In this document: positions 11,401 to 20,308 of the stretch, one piece after another
How positions within the stretch are numbered: the stretch's first letter is position 1
Layout of the letters: each line of letters begins with the position of its first letter
Assembly: GCF_001954275.1 (NCBI RefSeq)
Contig: NZ_MBEU01000062.1
Location: 124,001-188,000, forward strand
From: Mycobacterium sp. IS-836
GTDB taxonomy: Bacteria; Actinomycetota; Actinomycetes; Mycobacteriales; Mycobacteriaceae
DNA: 64,000 nucleotides
Reading direction: 5' to 3'
Notes under the pieces: model-generated
Database searches by the model: none
The model's input: only the letters and a program-made list of their open reading frames with translations
Told to the model about the DNA's origin: nothing
Position numbers and translations under genes: made by a program

Positions 11401-12079
11401 GCTCGGGCTCGAGGAGCGCCGACTGCAGCCGGTCACGTTGGATTTCGATCAGCATTCGCATCTGCTGATCCTCGGAGACAACGAGTGCGGGAAGACAGCG
11501 ACGCTGCGGACCCTGTGCCGCGAGATCGTACGTACCAATAGCGCCGCGGAAGCGCAACTGTTGATAGTCGACTATCGGCGCTCCTTGCTCGGTGTCATCG
11601 AGTCGGAACACCTTGGCGGGTATGCCATGTCGTCGGCAGCACTGGGCGCATTGCTGCCGGGCGTCCTCGACATGTTGAGACAGCGGGTGCCCCCTCCGGA
11701 GGTGAGCCAGGCGCAGTTGCGAACCAGATCTTGGTGGTCCGGTCCGGATATCTTTGTCGTAGTCGACGACTATGACCTGGTCGCCGCTCCGGCCGAGAAT
11801 CCGCTAGTGGCCGTCACCGAGTTTCTACCGCATGCAAGGGATCTGGGACTGCACCTCATCGTGGCGCGGCGCAGTGGTGGCGCGGCGCGCTCCCTGTTCG
11901 AGCCTCTGCTGGCCGGTCTCCGCGACCTCGGTTGCATGACACTCGTGATGAGCGGACGTCCGGACGAGGGTGCGCTGTTAGGCTGCCGCCCCGCCCGGCT
12001 GCCACCGGGTCGTGGCGTTCTGGACGCACGTGCCGGTGACGAACAGCTTGTACAGGTGTTTTGGAGCCCGCCGGCATGA
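8402..12079 (+). CDS. eccC4: ESX-4 FtsK/SpoIIIE-type ATPase EccC4
   Basis: Motor ATPase that selects and drives substrates through the ESX-4 pore. The 1225-residue product starts at the ATG at 8402, behind gggagggg, and has an N-terminal soluble segment, two transmembrane helices (about residues 40-60 and 65-85) and three ATPase domains. P-loops are GATGSGKS at 437-444, GAPQSGKS at 769-776 and GDNECGKT at 1025-1032. Domain 1 also has Walker [13 protein letters not shown] and [12 protein letters not shown]. It is followed by the T7SS-associated gene with 7 bases between stop and GTG, then esxU and esxT. This gene order is that of known ESX-4 loci. Confidence 0.97.
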   Translation: MTEVFGPAVCHPPPPVETADVNIAAPPELSRSPSSGLLVHLVPVLISLVSLGVMATAFFSGSTVTRNPTFLAFPVMMLGSMIATTVAGRGRRQCGGMDADRVEYLAYLSRLRATVAETAAAQRSSLRWRHPDPETLWTMIGGPRMWERQARDGDFCVIRVGVGTQPLATRLVAPEIPPAELADPVTATALDQFVRAHSTIEEAPIAISLRAATTVTIDGDAGEARGVLRAMVCQLAVLHPPDQLLIIAVISERNRCHWDWLKWLPHNQHPAALDRLGSARMVYRSPEEAQQALAGMSGPHALVISDRGARVAAGVIADAIILEVGAFGTSLAIKHAGETLALERPDQMDALDALICARRLAAYRADVASRWSEDPGWADLMGLGDLSRFDPVSLWHSQDRHHRLRVQIGTTVDGKPLELDIKEPAENGIGPHGLCVGATGSGKSELLRTVALGMMARNSPEVLNLLLIDFKGGATFLDLARAPHVAAVITNLSDDAPLVARMRDALAGEMNRRQQLLRVAGHGSVAAYDEARRAGMKSAALPTLFIVVDEFSELLSHHPDFADMFVAIGRLGRSLGMHLLLASQRLDEGRLRGLEAHLSYRVCLKTLSASESRIVLGTLDAYQLPNTPGAGYLRCGGDEPIRFQTAFVSGPLSAPRVDVSTATRSPSVQPFSTRAVGPITRDAGTGRPPAPTVLGAVLDRLSVHGPPAHQVWLPPLGPAPPLGSLLRDSGIPRGSLIAPIGVVDRPFEQSRTPLMVDLSGAAGNVAIVGAPQSGKSTALRTLITALAATHDPRRAQFYCLDFGGGRLAPLRSLPHVGTVAGRAEPALVARMVAEMESIVRSRDLDRTDAASDSARPGDVFLVVDGWATLRHEFEALEQAITSLATQGLSFGVHVVLSASRWADIRPSLKDQIGTRIELRLGDPADSEIDRKRAQQVPRDKPGRGLSHEGLHMLIALPTDPSELACRDGEAAAPPIQLLPAHVDREAAVHRAGDEFAGRILLGLEERRLQPVTLDFDQHSHLLILGDNECGKTATLRTLCREIVRTNSAAEAQLLIVDYRRSLLGVIESEHLGGYAMSSAALGALLPGVLDMLRQRVPPPEVSQAQLRTRSWWSGPDIFVVVDDYDLVAAPAENPLVAVTEFLPHARDLGLHLIVARRSGGAARSLFEPLLAGLRDLGCMTLVMSGRPDEGALLGCRPARLPPGRGVLDARAGDEQLVQVFWSPPA

Positions 12080-12086
12080 GCCTGTC

Positions 12087-13340
12087 GTGAGCGGTCATTG
12101 CGCAATCATTGAGGTCGGCCCGGGTGCGATCCGCCGATTGTGTTGCGGCTCAACCGCTGTCACCGACGCCGAGATGGCTGAGATCACCAGGACGGCGCTG
12201 GAATCGATAGACGATCCGGTGGCCATGGTGGACGGGCGGCCGGTCGCCGTCGATTCGGTGTGGCGGACCGCGCTGCGGTCGGTGGACTGCCCGAGGCGGC
12301 GGCCACACAAGGCCATGGTCGTGGTGCACCCATCGTGGTGGTCATCGTCGCGCGTCGGCCTGGTGACCTCGGTCGCCAAGGGCCTTGCCGACGATGTGTC
12401 GGCACGCCCGCGATCGTGGCTGCTGAGGCAGTCGTCCAAGGCCGAGCCGAACGCTGCGGTGGTGGTGGAGATCGCCGAACGGGTGGTGTCGATCGCCGGT
12501 GTCGACATCGTCGCCGTGCCCCGCCGGACGGAACCCGGCGCAGTCGCCGAGCAGGTAGCCCGTGCTGTCGACGAGATCGCATGCGGGACAACGGAGGTCA
12601 CGCTGATCGATGCGCCGGCCACGGTGGCCGGGGCAGCGGCGCTTTCGACATTGATCGTCGGCGCGCTGCGCAATAGTGGCCGGACGGCGGTGGAGATCGG
12701 TGACTCCGCGCTGCCAAGTCTCGCCGCGTCGGCGCAGTCGTCGTTGTCGGCCCTCGACGAGCTGGCCTCACCGCCGTCGAACCCGAAGGTCGGTTCGCGC
12801 GCCTGGATGCTCAGGGGAATCGCGGCAGCCGGCGTCGTCCTGGCCGCGGCGGTACCGGCGGTGGCCTCAACGGGCCGTCACGGCGTCACGCGCGCCGAGA
12901 CTGCGGCGACGACCGTTCTAGTGGAAGGCCGGGTAGCGCTAAGGGTGCCCGCGAATTGGCCCACGCAGCGTGTGATTGCCGGACCCGGTTCGGCACGGGT
13001 GCAAGTCACGTCGCCATCAGATCCCGAAGTAGCGTTGCACGTCACACAGTCGCCGGTGCCCGAGGAGACGCTGGGTGACACCGCTGAGCGGTTGAAACGC
13101 GCGATCGATGCCGAGCCCGCCGGGGTGTTCGTCGACTTCAACCCCTCGGGAAACAGCGCGGGCCGGCCGGCGGTGACCTACCGCGAAGTGCGCGCCATCC
13201 ACCATGTGCGCTGGGCCGTGCTGCTGGACGGAACGGTCCGGATCAGTATCGGATGCCAGAGCCGGCCCGGCGGTGAGGATGCCGTCCGGGACGCGTGCGA
13301 GGAGGCGGTCCGGTCTGCGCACGCGATCAATGGAACCTAG
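12087..13340 (+). CDS. Type VII secretion-associated protein (Rv3446c-like)
   Basis: Conserved ESX-4 locus protein of unknown biochemical role; members are annotated as type VII secretion-associated. The 417-residue product has an N-terminal domain with an actin/Hsp70-like look ([15 protein letters not shown], then [11 protein letters not shown]), a hydrophobic helix at about 251-271 ([21 protein letters not shown]) and a C-terminal extracytoplasmic domain ([14 protein letters not shown]...). The start is taken as the GTG at 12087, giving [11 protein letters not shown]; an in-frame extension back into eccC4 is not supported. It is spaced 7 bases from eccC4 and 26 bases from esxU. The actin-like resemblance is my reading only. 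Confidence 0.88.
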   Translation: MSGHCAIIEVGPGAIRRLCCGSTAVTDAEMAEITRTALESIDDPVAMVDGRPVAVDSVWRTALRSVDCPRRRPHKAMVVVHPSWWSSSRVGLVTSVAKGLADDVSARPRSWLLRQSSKAEPNAAVVVEIAERVVSIAGVDIVAVPRRTEPGAVAEQVARAVDEIACGTTEVTLIDAPATVAGAAALSTLIVGALRNSGRTAVEIGDSALPSLAASAQSSLSALDELASPPSNPKVGSRAWMLRGIAAAGVVLAAAVPAVASTGRHGVTRAETAATTVLVEGRVALRVPANWPTQRVIAGPGSARVQVTSPSDPEVALHVTQSPVPEETLGDTAERLKRAIDAEPAGVFVDFNPSGNSAGRPAVTYREVRAIHHVRWAVLLDGTVRISIGCQSRPGGEDAVRDACEEAVRSAHAINGT

Positions 13341-13366
13341 TGGGCGTCCGCAGGGTCGTATTTGGT

Positions 13367-13684
13367 ATGGGAACACCGAACACACTGAGCGCAGACTTCG
13401 ACCTGATGCGCTCCGTCGCGGCGACCACCGATGCCCGCAACGAAGAAATCCGGGTGATGCTGCAGGCATTCATCGGCCGCATGAGCAGTGTGCCGCAGTC
13501 GGTGTGGGGTGGGCTCGCCGCCGCGCGGTTCAAGGATGTGGTCGATCGTTGGAACGCCGAGTCGACGAGGCTCTACCACGTCCTGCACGCGATCGCCGAG
13601 ACGATTCGGCACAACGAGGCCGTTCTGCAGGAGGCCGGTCAGATCCATGCCGACCACATCGCCGCTGCCGGCGGAAACCTCTGA
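13367..13684 (+). CDS. esxU: ESAT-6-like protein EsxU
   Basis: Small WXG100-family helical-hairpin protein, secreted as a heterodimer with EsxT by ESX-4. The 105-residue product starts at the ATG at 13367 ([17 protein letters not shown]), matching the M. tuberculosis protein closely in memory. The turn motif WGG is at residues 47-49. Two amphipathic helices flank it. It sits 12 bases upstream of esxT, as expected for a co-expressed pair. Confidence 0.95.
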   Translation: MGTPNTLSADFDLMRSVAATTDARNEEIRVMLQAFIGRMSSVPQSVWGGLAAARFKDVVDRWNAESTRLYHVLHAIAETIRHNEAVLQEAGQIHADHIAAAGGNL

Positions 13685-13696
13685 TCGGAGTTGTCC

Positions 13697-13993
13697 GTGG
13701 ATCCCGTGTTGTCGTACAGCTTTAGCGAAATCGAATTCTCCGTGCGCCAGGAGATTCACGCCACCTCGGCACGTTTCAATGCCGCGCTGGACGAGCTGAG
13801 ATCGCAAATCGCTCCGTTGCAGCAGTTGTGGACTCGCGAAGCCGCGGCCGCATATCAGGCCGAGCAGCTCAGATGGCATCAGGCTGCGACGGCGCTTAAC
13901 GAGATATTAATCGACCTTGGAAATGCCGTACGCGACGGCGCGGATGAGGTGGCAGACGCCGACCGACGAGCGGCCGGGGCCTGGGGAAGGTAG
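13697..13993 (+). CDS. esxT: ESAT-6-like protein EsxT
   Basis: Partner WXG100 protein of EsxU. From the GTG at 13697 (ggag is 6 bases upstream at 13687-13690) it encodes 98 residues. A TTG two codons earlier, at 13691, abuts the ggag and is too close to use it. The turn motif is WTR at residues 45-47 rather than canonical WXG, which I also recall for other EsxT proteins. No C-terminal YxxxD/E signal is obvious. It is the last ESX-4 gene and is followed by a strong terminator hairpin. Confidence 0.94.
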   Translation: MDPVLSYSFSEIEFSVRQEIHATSARFNAALDELRSQIAPLQQLWTREAAAAYQAEQLRWHQAATALNEILIDLGNAVRDGADEVADADRRAAGAWGR

Positions 13994-14009
13994 CCCGATG
14001 CACGAGACT

Positions 14010-14056
14010 CTGTGCGGTCCTGGCGGGGGAGAGCCGTCAGGACCGCACAGTCGTTT
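14010..14056 (+). terminator. Strong hairpin terminator after esxT
   Basis: The arms ctgtgcggtcctggcgg (14010-14026) and ccgtcaggaccgcacag (14034-14050) pair over 17 positions with one mismatch around a short loop, followed by tcgtttt. It closes the ESX-4 transcript and isolates it from the accessory cassette downstream. Confidence 0.8.
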
Positions 14057-14172
14057 TGATGTCTAAGTGAGGAAGGACGTCCAGAGAGTAAGTGCGACCA
14101 GATGACAGCGCCGGAGGTGAACAAGCTAGCTTGGCCAGACAAAGGCCAGTTCAGGGGCATATGCGTCGACAC

Positions 14173-14193
14173 TTTCGTTGTACCTGTGCGAAA
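14173..14193. promoter_or_regulatory. Candidate autoregulatory operator of the HTH/peptidase gene
   Basis: tttcg (14173-14177) and cgaaa (14189-14193) form a perfect 5-base inverted repeat with 11-base spacing, centred 20 bases upstream of the HTH gene start. XRE-type antitoxins commonly bind such repeats at their own promoter. The arms are short, so this is a weak call. Confidence 0.35.
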
Positions 14194-14202
14194 ATCACAC
14201 AC

Positions 14203-15327
14203 ATGGATCACGTAACGCTTGGACAACGGGTTGCCCAGGCGCGCCAGGAACGGGGCATCTCCCAAGGAAAATTGGGGGAACTCGTCGGCCTCGACCGCAC
14301 AGCCATCAATCGTGCGGAAGGCGGTGACCGCAAGCTCACCATGACCGAGATGGTCGCGATTGCGGAAGCGCTGGAGCGTCCGCTTGGGTTCTTCGTCAAT
14401 GATCCTCTTCCGGCCGTCGTCAACCGAAGAAGGGACCTTGTTAACGCTCCTGACGATGCACGTCACGATACGACCCAGGCGCTTGATGACGCGATCGAGT
14501 TGTTTGCATCCGACGCCCTCATGCTTTTAGAGATGGATCTCCTCCCCCGGGCGGAACGTAACCAGGATGCTAGGACACCCCAAACCTACGAAGAGGCCGA
14601 ACTATTGGCCACCGCAGTTCGTAACGATCTTGGAGCAGCGGATCGTCCAATAGTCAGTCTCGGAGAGGCTTGTGAGCAGCTCGGTCTGTATACCTATGCC
14701 GCCCCCTTGGGGCCGGACGGTCCAGACGGTGGATGCGTAGAGGTTACTGCTGACACGGAAAGCATCGCAGTTGCGGTGATCAATGGCGATGTGGAGTCCG
14801 GTCGACGCCGGATGACGCTTGCTCATGAATTGGGTCATTGGCTTTGCGGGGACGCATACGACGCGATGGCGGGCGACGAGTGCGAGAAAATGCTATTTGC
14901 ATTCGCCATTCACTTCCTTGCCCCTCGGTCTGGCGTCCTGCGGCTATGGAACGACCACCACGAGTGGAGTGCTCGTGACCGCGCGCTTGCTGTAAGCGCG
15001 GCCTACCTCCTGAGCTGGTCAGCGGCGGTAGGTCAACTGCGTAACCTCGGCCTGATCGATTGGAGAGAATATGAGAGGCTGCTTGCCCAAGAGCCGCGAA
15101 CAGGCGACTATGTTCACCTCAAGTTGACTTGGGCAAGAGAACCCAAGAGCCCCTACGTTTCACCGAGCTTCGCCGCAGCATGCATCGAGGGGTACACATC
15201 GGGTCGACTGACAGCGGCCCGCACCATTGAACTGCTGCGTGGCATGATGACGCGAGACGATCTCCCGGAACGGCCGCCCAGGACACTGGACGATTTGCGA
15301 AGGTCATTCGCGGGACACGGTGACTGA
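14203..15327 (+). CDS. XRE-type HTH / ImmA-IrrE zinc metallopeptidase fusion
   Basis: 374-residue protein combining an N-terminal helix-turn-helix DNA-binding domain (residues 5-65; LGQRVAQARQERGISQGKLG) with a C-terminal ImmA/IrrE-type (COG2856) metallopeptidase domain. HELGH at 208-212 and Glu228 in the ECEKMLFAFA segment supply the expected zinc ligands. In known families such proteins are phage/ICE regulators or antitoxins, and the peptidase can cleave a repressor. The ATG at 14203 is chosen because the HTH begins there; no clear Shine-Dalgarno site precedes it. Base composition is visibly less GC-rich than the flanking ESX-4 and ribosomal genes. It overlaps the following PIN-like gene by 8 bases, so the two are translationally coupled. 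This is an insertion relative to M. tuberculosis order. Confidence 0.9.
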   Translation: MDHVTLGQRVAQARQERGISQGKLGELVGLDRTAINRAEGGDRKLTMTEMVAIAEALERPLGFFVNDPLPAVVNRRRDLVNAPDDARHDTTQALDDAIELFASDALMLLEMDLLPRAERNQDARTPQTYEEAELLATAVRNDLGAADRPIVSLGEACEQLGLYTYAAPLGPDGPDGGCVEVTADTESIAVAVINGDVESGRRRMTLAHELGHWLCGDAYDAMAGDECEKMLFAFAIHFLAPRSGVLRLWNDHHEWSARDRALAVSAAYLLSWSAAVGQLRNLGLIDWREYERLLAQEPRTGDYVHLKLTWAREPKSPYVSPSFAAACIEGYTSGRLTAARTIELLRGMMTRDDLPERPPRTLDDLRRSFAGHGD

Positions 15328-15865
15328 GGCCGCTCAGTGGGTGATGGACACCAGCGCGTATACACACCTATGTCGTGCGGGGTACGCCTCCATTATTCAA
15401 AGCCTTGCTCCCCATGGAGTGGTTCTCATTCCCGCAGAGGTCAACACCGAAATCGAGAAGGGCAGAGACAGACACCCCGGGATTCCGGGCGTTTCCACAG
15501 TCAACTGGGCTGTGCACACTTCGATGACCGACGACGAGACATGGACCGCGCTACGCGTCAAGGCCGCCCTGGGTGGCGGCAGGTGCCGACACCTAGGTGA
15601 GTCAGCGGTTATCGCGTGCGCGCACCACCGCAATCTGGTTGCCGTGCTGGATGATCGTGCGGCTGTCGCTCAGGCTGACCGGCTCAGGGTCAAGGCCATC
15701 GACACGATGTGGATCGTGGCAGAGGCTTACAAGTCGCTGTTCGATCGAGATCGGACTAAGACAGTGGAGCTTGTCGACGCGCTCCTAGAGACGGATATGT
15801 ACCTTCCCTTCAAGGACGGCGATTCCTTCTTCGCTTGGGCTTGGAAAGAGGGCATGTTGCCGTAG
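15320..15865 (+). CDS. PIN-like nuclease domain protein, candidate toxin
   Basis: 181-residue protein with the sequence pattern of a PIN-fold ribonuclease. It has an N-terminal strand with Asp10 ([11 protein letters not shown]), an acidic residue after the second strand (Glu40 or Glu44 in [12 protein letters not shown]), Glu94 in [13 protein letters not shown], and a late acidic pair in [12 protein letters not shown] (Asp111/112). These are the positions expected for magnesium-binding carboxylates. The GTG start at 15320 lies inside the end of the HTH/peptidase gene. The gene pair looks like a type II toxin-antitoxin module with a protease-fused antitoxin. The role as toxin is inferred from fold and context only. 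Downstream is the rplM promoter region. Confidence 0.8.
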   Translation: MTEAAQWVMDTSAYTHLCRAGYASIIQSLAPHGVVLIPAEVNTEIEKGRDRHPGIPGVSTVNWAVHTSMTDDETWTALRVKAALGGGRCRHLGESAVIACAHHRNLVAVLDDRAAVAQADRLRVKAIDTMWIVAEAYKSLFDRDRTKTVELVDALLETDMYLPFKDGDSFFAWAWKEGMLP

Positions 15866-15960
15866 TCATCAAGCTCGACCGACTCAAACCCGCCGGCGGG
15901 CGGCCGGGGCGTTGGACCCCGCTTTGCTTCGACTGCCCGCTACCGACTGTTGCGACGATT

Positions 15961-15990
15961 TTGACCTGCGGGGATGCGGGTCGGTAAGCT
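15961..15990 (+). promoter_or_regulatory. Probable housekeeping promoter of rplM-rpsI
   Basis: ttgacc (15961-15966) and taagct (15985-15990), separated by 18 bases, fit a SigA-type -35/-10 pair. Transcription would start near 15997, giving an rplM leader of roughly 120 bases. The promoter lies just beyond the cassette insertion, so ribosomal gene expression is probably not disturbed by it. Confidence 0.5.
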
Positions 15991-16118
15991 GCTCGGTTGG
16001 CGTGCGGTATGCCGGGGCCTCGGGTCAATGTCGGTCGCCGAGATCCACCCCACCGTCAACGCCTGACCGATACCCGGGTCACACCGGGATCCACCTCGAG
16101 AAGAAGAAGGTAAGCGCT

Positions 16119-16562
16119 GTGCCCACATACGCGCCCAAGGCGGGTGACACCACGCGGTCGTGGTACGTCATCGACGCCGCGGACGTGGTGCTTGGCCGCC
16201 TTGCCGTCGCGGCAGCCACCCTGCTGCGCGGTAAGCACAAGCCCACGTTCGCTCCCAATGTCGATGGCGGTGACTACGTCATCGTCATCAACGCCGACAA
16301 GGTCGCCATTAGCGGCGACAAGCTGCAGAGCAAGCTGGCCTTCACCCACTCGGGGTATCCCGGCGGCCTGCACAAGCGCACGATCGGCGAACTGATGGAA
16401 AAGCACCCGACTCGCGTGGTGGAAAACGCGATCGTCGGCATGCTGCCCAAGAACAAGCTCAGCCGTCAGATTCAGCGCAAGCTCCATGTCTACGCGGGCC
16501 CGGAGCATCCTCACATCGCACAAAAGCCGGTTCCGTACGAGATCAAGCAGGTGGCCCAGTGA
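16119..16562 (+). CDS. rplM: 50S ribosomal protein L13
   Basis: Early-assembling large-subunit protein. The 147-residue product starts at the GTG at 16119 ([20 protein letters not shown]), preceded by gagaagaagaagg. It has the L13 signatures [36 protein letters not shown] and [15 protein letters not shown]. Earlier in-frame starts extend into the leader and are not supported. The stop overlaps the GTG of rpsI by 4 bases (gtga), the usual L13-S9 arrangement. Confidence 0.97.
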   Translation: MPTYAPKAGDTTRSWYVIDAADVVLGRLAVAAATLLRGKHKPTFAPNVDGGDYVIVINADKVAISGDKLQSKLAFTHSGYPGGLHKRTIGELMEKHPTRVVENAIVGMLPKNKLSRQIQRKLHVYAGPEHPHIAQKPVPYEIKQVAQ

Positions 16563-17056
16563 CCGAAACAACCGAGGCCGTTGAGACCCCGGCCACCCCA
16601 GAAACCCCGGAAACCCCGGCCGCTCCGGCCGAGGCCCCGGCGGCCAAGCCGAGCGAGCCGTTCGTGTTCGAGCGGCCCATCCAGACCGTCGGCCGCCGCA
16701 AGGAGGCCGTGGTGCGGGTGCGCATCGTGCCCGGTACCGGCAAGTTCGACCTCAACGGCCGCAGCCTCGAGGACTACTTCCCCAACAAAGTGCACCAGCA
16801 GCTGATCAAGGCCCCGCTGGTCACCGTCGACCGGGTGGAGAGCTTTGACATCTTCGCGTTGCTGCACGGCGGGGGCCCCTCGGGTCAGGCCGGAGCGCTT
16901 CGCCTGGGCATCGCCCGGGCGTTGATCCTGGCGTCGCCGGACGACCGGCCGGCTTTGAAGAAGGCCGGGTTCCTCACCCGTGATCCGCGTGCCACCGAGC
17001 GCAAGAAGTACGGCTTGAAGAAGGCGCGCAAGGCGCCGCAGTACAGCAAGCGCTGA
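16559..17056 (+). CDS. rpsI: 30S ribosomal protein S9
   Basis: Small-subunit protein whose basic C-terminal tail reaches the P-site tRNA. The conserved S9 domain spans about residues 40-165 ([39 protein letters not shown]) and ends in the expected KAPQYSKR. The first ~40 residues are a Thr/Pro/Ala/Glu-rich extension, typical for mycobacterial S9. It is coupled to rplM by a 4-base overlap. Confidence 0.97.
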   Translation: MTETTEAVETPATPETPETPAAPAEAPAAKPSEPFVFERPIQTVGRRKEAVVRVRIVPGTGKFDLNGRSLEDYFPNKVHQQLIKAPLVTVDRVESFDIFALLHGGGPSGQAGALRLGIARALILASPDDRPALKKAGFLTRDPRATERKKYGLKKARKAPQYSKR

Positions 17057-17196
17057 TCGCCGATCACTTTCTGGCCGCAACCGTGCATCTACTGCACCTT
17101 TAGCGGCGTGTCCGCGCACAAACACGCACGGTTTCGTCCAGAAATGAACGGGCATGTGTTAGGTGCACGACCGTCAACTGTGAGAGGTTTATCCGC

Positions 17197-18534
17197 ATGG
17201 GTCGACTATTCGGCACCGACGGCGTTCGCGGGGTCGCCAATCGTGAGTTGACCGCCGAGCTGGCGTTGGCGCTGGGCTCGGCGGCCGCGCGGCGGCTGGC
17301 GAGCGCGGGGGGACCGGGCCGCCGAGTCGCCGTGATCGGTCGCGACCCGCGAGCCAGCGGCGAGATGTTGGAGGCGGCCGTGATCGCTGGCCTGACCAGC
17401 GAAGGCGTGGACGCGCTGCGGGTCGGAGTGCTGCCAACCCCCGCCGTGGCCTACCTGACCGGCGCCTACGACGCCGACTTCGGGGTGATGATCTCGGCGT
17501 CGCACAACCCGATGCCCGACAACGGCATCAAGATCTTCGGCCCGGGCGGCCACAAGCTGGACGACGACACCGAGGACCAGATCGAAGAACTCGTCGCGGG
17601 GGGGCCCGGGCTGCGCCAAGTCGGCGCCGGAATCGGCCGTGTTCTCGACGCCGAGGATGCGGCCGACCGCTACCTGCGCCACGTCGGCAAGGTCAGCACT
17701 GCACCGCTCGACGGCCTGACCGTGGTCGTCGACTGCGCCCACGGCGCGGCGTCGGTGGCTGCTCCGCGCGCCTATCGCGCGGCCGGCGCCCGGGTCATCC
17801 CGATCCACGCCGAGCCCAACGGGCTCAACATCAACGACGGCTGCGGCTCGACGCACCTGGATTCGCTGCGGGCGGCCGTGATCGACCACCGCGCCGATCT
17901 GGGCCTGGCGCACGACGGCGACGCCGACCGGTGCCTGGCCATCGACGCCAACGGCGAACTGGTCGACGGCGACGCGATCATGGTGGTGCTGGCGCGCGCG
18001 ATGCAGGAGGCCGGCGAGCTGGCCTCCAACACCTTGGTGACCACGGTGATGAGCAATCTCGGCCTGCACCTGGCCATGCGCACGGCTGGGATCACGGTGC
18101 ACACCACCGCCGTCGGCGACCGCTACGTCTTGGAGGCTTTACGGGCCGGCGAGTACAGCCTCGGCGGTGAGCAATCCGGCCACATCGTGATGCCCGCACT
18201 GGGCTCGACCGGCGATGGGATCGTCACCGGCCTGCGGCTGATGACGCGCATGGTGCAGACCGGCTCGTCGCTGGCCGACCTTGCCTCGCAGATGCAGACA
18301 TTGCCGCAGGTACTGATCAACGTGGAGGTCGCCGACAAGGCCGCCGCCGCCGCGGCGCCCGCAGTGCAGGCCGCCGTCGAGCAAGCCGAAGCGGAGCTCG
18401 GTGATACCGGGCGAATTCTGTTGCGCCCCTCTGGAACTGAACCGATGATCCGGGTGATGGTGGAAGCGCCCGAAGCCGACGTGGCTCGGCACGTCGCCAC
18501 GCGAGTCGCCGAAGCGGTGAGCGCTCAGGGCTGA
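17197..18534 (+). CDS. glmM: Phosphoglucosamine mutase
   Basis: Interconverts glucosamine-6-phosphate and glucosamine-1-phosphate on the way to UDP-GlcNAc, for peptidoglycan. The 445-residue product begins [19 protein letters not shown], has the phosphoserine loop [17 protein letters not shown] with Ser102 as the phosphorylated residue, the metal-binding DGDADR, and the C-terminal phosphate-binding [14 protein letters not shown]. It shares the window with glmS, the preceding step of the pathway. Upstream, 140 bases separate it from rpsI, so it may have its own promoter. Confidence 0.97.
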   Translation: MGRLFGTDGVRGVANRELTAELALALGSAAARRLASAGGPGRRVAVIGRDPRASGEMLEAAVIAGLTSEGVDALRVGVLPTPAVAYLTGAYDADFGVMISASHNPMPDNGIKIFGPGGHKLDDDTEDQIEELVAGGPGLRQVGAGIGRVLDAEDAADRYLRHVGKVSTAPLDGLTVVVDCAHGAASVAAPRAYRAAGARVIPIHAEPNGLNINDGCGSTHLDSLRAAVIDHRADLGLAHDGDADRCLAIDANGELVDGDAIMVVLARAMQEAGELASNTLVTTVMSNLGLHLAMRTAGITVHTTAVGDRYVLEALRAGEYSLGGEQSGHIVMPALGSTGDGIVTGLRLMTRMVQTGSSLADLASQMQTLPQVLINVEVADKAAAAAAPAVQAAVEQAEAELGDTGRILLRPSGTEPMIRVMVEAPEADVARHVATRVAEAVSAQG

Positions 18535-18580
18535 TCCGCGATCCTGGAACCCCGACGGGGGATCCGGCGTCGGATTAGGC

Positions 18581-18910
18581 ATGAGATTCGATAGTCCAGT
18601 ACGACACAACGCTTTTACCCGCACTGGGGTCGACGTCGCGGCGGTGCATAGGGTCGCCGACCAATTGCGTGGCGCCGCCGAGCTCGTCGACGCCGCGGTG
18701 AGCGACCACCTGGCCGGGCTGGCTTTCAGCGGCGCCACCGCAGGTCGGGCGCACAGCGCGCGTGGCGACGCGTTGCGCGGCCAGTTGGAGCAACTTGTGG
18801 CGCAGTTGTCGCAGTGGTCGCGGGCGTCCGTCGCGATCGCTGTCGCCCTGCGGTCCGGCGCCGAACGCTATGCCGATGCCGAGCTGTACGCCGCGGCGCG
18901 GATTGCCTGA
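18581..18910 (+). CDS. ESX-substrate-like protein with YxxxE motif (Rv3440c-like)
   Basis: 109-residue, mostly helical, alanine-rich protein resembling EspC-type type VII secretion targets. Near the C-terminus it carries Tyr97-x-x-x-Glu101 (RYADAE), the YxxxD/E form of the type VII secretion signal. There is no signal peptide or membrane helix. The gene is followed by a second ESX-like gene with 2 bases between stop and GTG, so the two are probably co-translated. The pair lies 4.6 kb from the ESX-4 genes, across rplM-rpsI-glmM, in conserved order with M. tuberculosis. Secretion by ESX-4 is an inference from the neighbourhood. Confidence 0.8.
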   Translation: MRFDSPVRHNAFTRTGVDVAAVHRVADQLRGAAELVDAAVSDHLAGLAFSGATAGRAHSARGDALRGQLEQLVAQLSQWSRASVAIAVALRSGAERYADAELYAAARIA

Positions 18911-18912
18911 TA

Positions 18913-20304
18913 GTGGGCGATCGTTTGGACGTCGCCGAGCGCCTCGCCGAGGGCCGGCTCGCCGTAGAGCACACTCAGGCATACGTGCGGGCTTGCCAGG
19001 CGCTGGGTTACGAACAGTCCGACCTCACGTCGAACCCCAGCCAGATCCGCGACTGGTACGGAAGCGAAGACGGCCTGGATCTTCACGCGCTCGACCATGA
19101 TTGCGCGGAGCTGCGGGCCGCGGGCGACGCGGTGACGGAAAGCCTGCGCATCCAGCGTGCCCAGGCCGGTGAGCTGGCGGCGGCCTGGACAGGACCTGGG
19201 GCTGACGCGGCGCTTGCGTTCCTGCAGCGTCACTGCGATGAAGCAGGCGCCCTTGCGACCGAAGTGCGCGCTGCGGCCCAGCGATGCGAGTCGTTGCGCG
19301 ACAACTTGTGGTGTCTGGTCGACGCAAAGGCCGCAACTGCCATCGCCATCGACGATCGCACACAGGCGCAGCGCCCGACTTGGTTGGCCGCCGCCGCTTC
19401 CGTCACGACGGGGGCCGGGGATCGGTGGACGGCCGCGGAGATCGTCCAGGAACAGCTGAAACCATACGTGGACAACGACATTCGCAACGAGTGGGTGAGC
19501 GCGATGCGTTCATCGCTCGCCGGGGTCGCCGCGTCGTACGACATGGTCATCGACAGGATGGCCGCCACGCCGGTCGTGTACTTCGAGCTTCCCGGCGAGC
19601 TCGGGCCCGGCTGGCAACCGGTTGAGCCGGTCCCACCGGGCGCGCCGGCTCCGCCCGCGGCGACTGTGGTAACGCCAGCCGCTGCGGTACCGCCCGCGGT
19701 CGCTCCCGCCGCTGCGGCACCGGCGGCGGCCTGCGCCGCGGCCGTGCCGCCCACGAATCCCGCTCCGTTACCGGATTTGGGAACCGCGCTTGGTAGTGGT
19801 TCGGGGATGCCCAGCGGCGCGGGAGATCTGGGCGGCGGACTAAGCGGTCTTGGCGGCCTGGGCGGACTTGCCAGCCGAATCGTCGATGCGATGGGTGGGC
19901 TATTGGGTTCGGCGGGCGACGCGCTCGGGGGCGACGACCCCTTCGACAAGGATGCGTTCGGCGGGGATCCGTTCCACCCGGACGACGAGCGCGAAGATTC
20001 CGACGACCGGACCGATGACGACGGGGACGAATCCGAGCAGCCCGAAAATGGTGACAAGGCCGCCGGGGATAAACCGGTTGACGGTCCGCCACCACCGTTC
20101 GAAGCGCCGCCGCCGGTGGGTGCGCCGCCGGTTGAAGCGACGCCACCGGCGGACGCGCCCCCGACGGCCGAAGCGCCGCCGGATGAACCGCCGCCGGATG
20201 AACCGCCGCCGGCGGCCACGCCCGCACCGGCCGCTGCACCGCCGACCGACGGATCAACACCGTGCGAGATTGCCGCGGATCAGCTTCCGCAGGCGGGGCA
20301 GTGA
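18913..20304 (+). CDS. WXG-containing, Pro/Ala-rich ESX-associated protein (Rv3439c-like)
   Basis: 463-residue protein of unknown function. The N-terminal half (about 1-230) is helical and contains a WXG100-like turn, WTG at residues 92-94, followed by GADAALAFLQRH. The second half is low complexity: Ala/Pro-rich, then Gly-rich around GGGLSGLGGLGGLA, an acidic DDEREDSDDRTDDDGDE block, and a Pro-rich tail with repeated PPDEPP-type units. There is no signal peptide. The GTG start at 18913 is 2 bases past the preceding stop; the frame is open further upstream but overlaps that gene. Its build is similar to large ESX substrates. It converges on the oxidoreductase gene, 4 bases away. Confidence 0.8.
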   Translation: MGDRLDVAERLAEGRLAVEHTQAYVRACQALGYEQSDLTSNPSQIRDWYGSEDGLDLHALDHDCAELRAAGDAVTESLRIQRAQAGELAAAWTGPGADAALAFLQRHCDEAGALATEVRAAAQRCESLRDNLWCLVDAKAATAIAIDDRTQAQRPTWLAAAASVTTGAGDRWTAAEIVQEQLKPYVDNDIRNEWVSAMRSSLAGVAASYDMVIDRMAATPVVYFELPGELGPGWQPVEPVPPGAPAPPAATVVTPAAAVPPAVAPAAAAPAAACAAAVPPTNPAPLPDLGTALGSGSGMPSGAGDLGGGLSGLGGLGGLASRIVDAMGGLLGSAGDALGGDDPFDKDAFGGDPFHPDDEREDSDDRTDDDGDESEQPENGDKAAGDKPVDGPPPPFEAPPPVGAPPVEATPPADAPPTAEAPPDEPPPDEPPPAATPAPAAAPPTDGSTPCEIAADQLPQAGQ

Positions 20305-20308
20305 GGGC

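Noticed and set aside
14050..15900. Prophage or transposon carrying the PIN/ImmA cassette
   Set aside because: No integrase, transposase, tRNA target or clear flanking direct repeat was found; only the two genes stand out.
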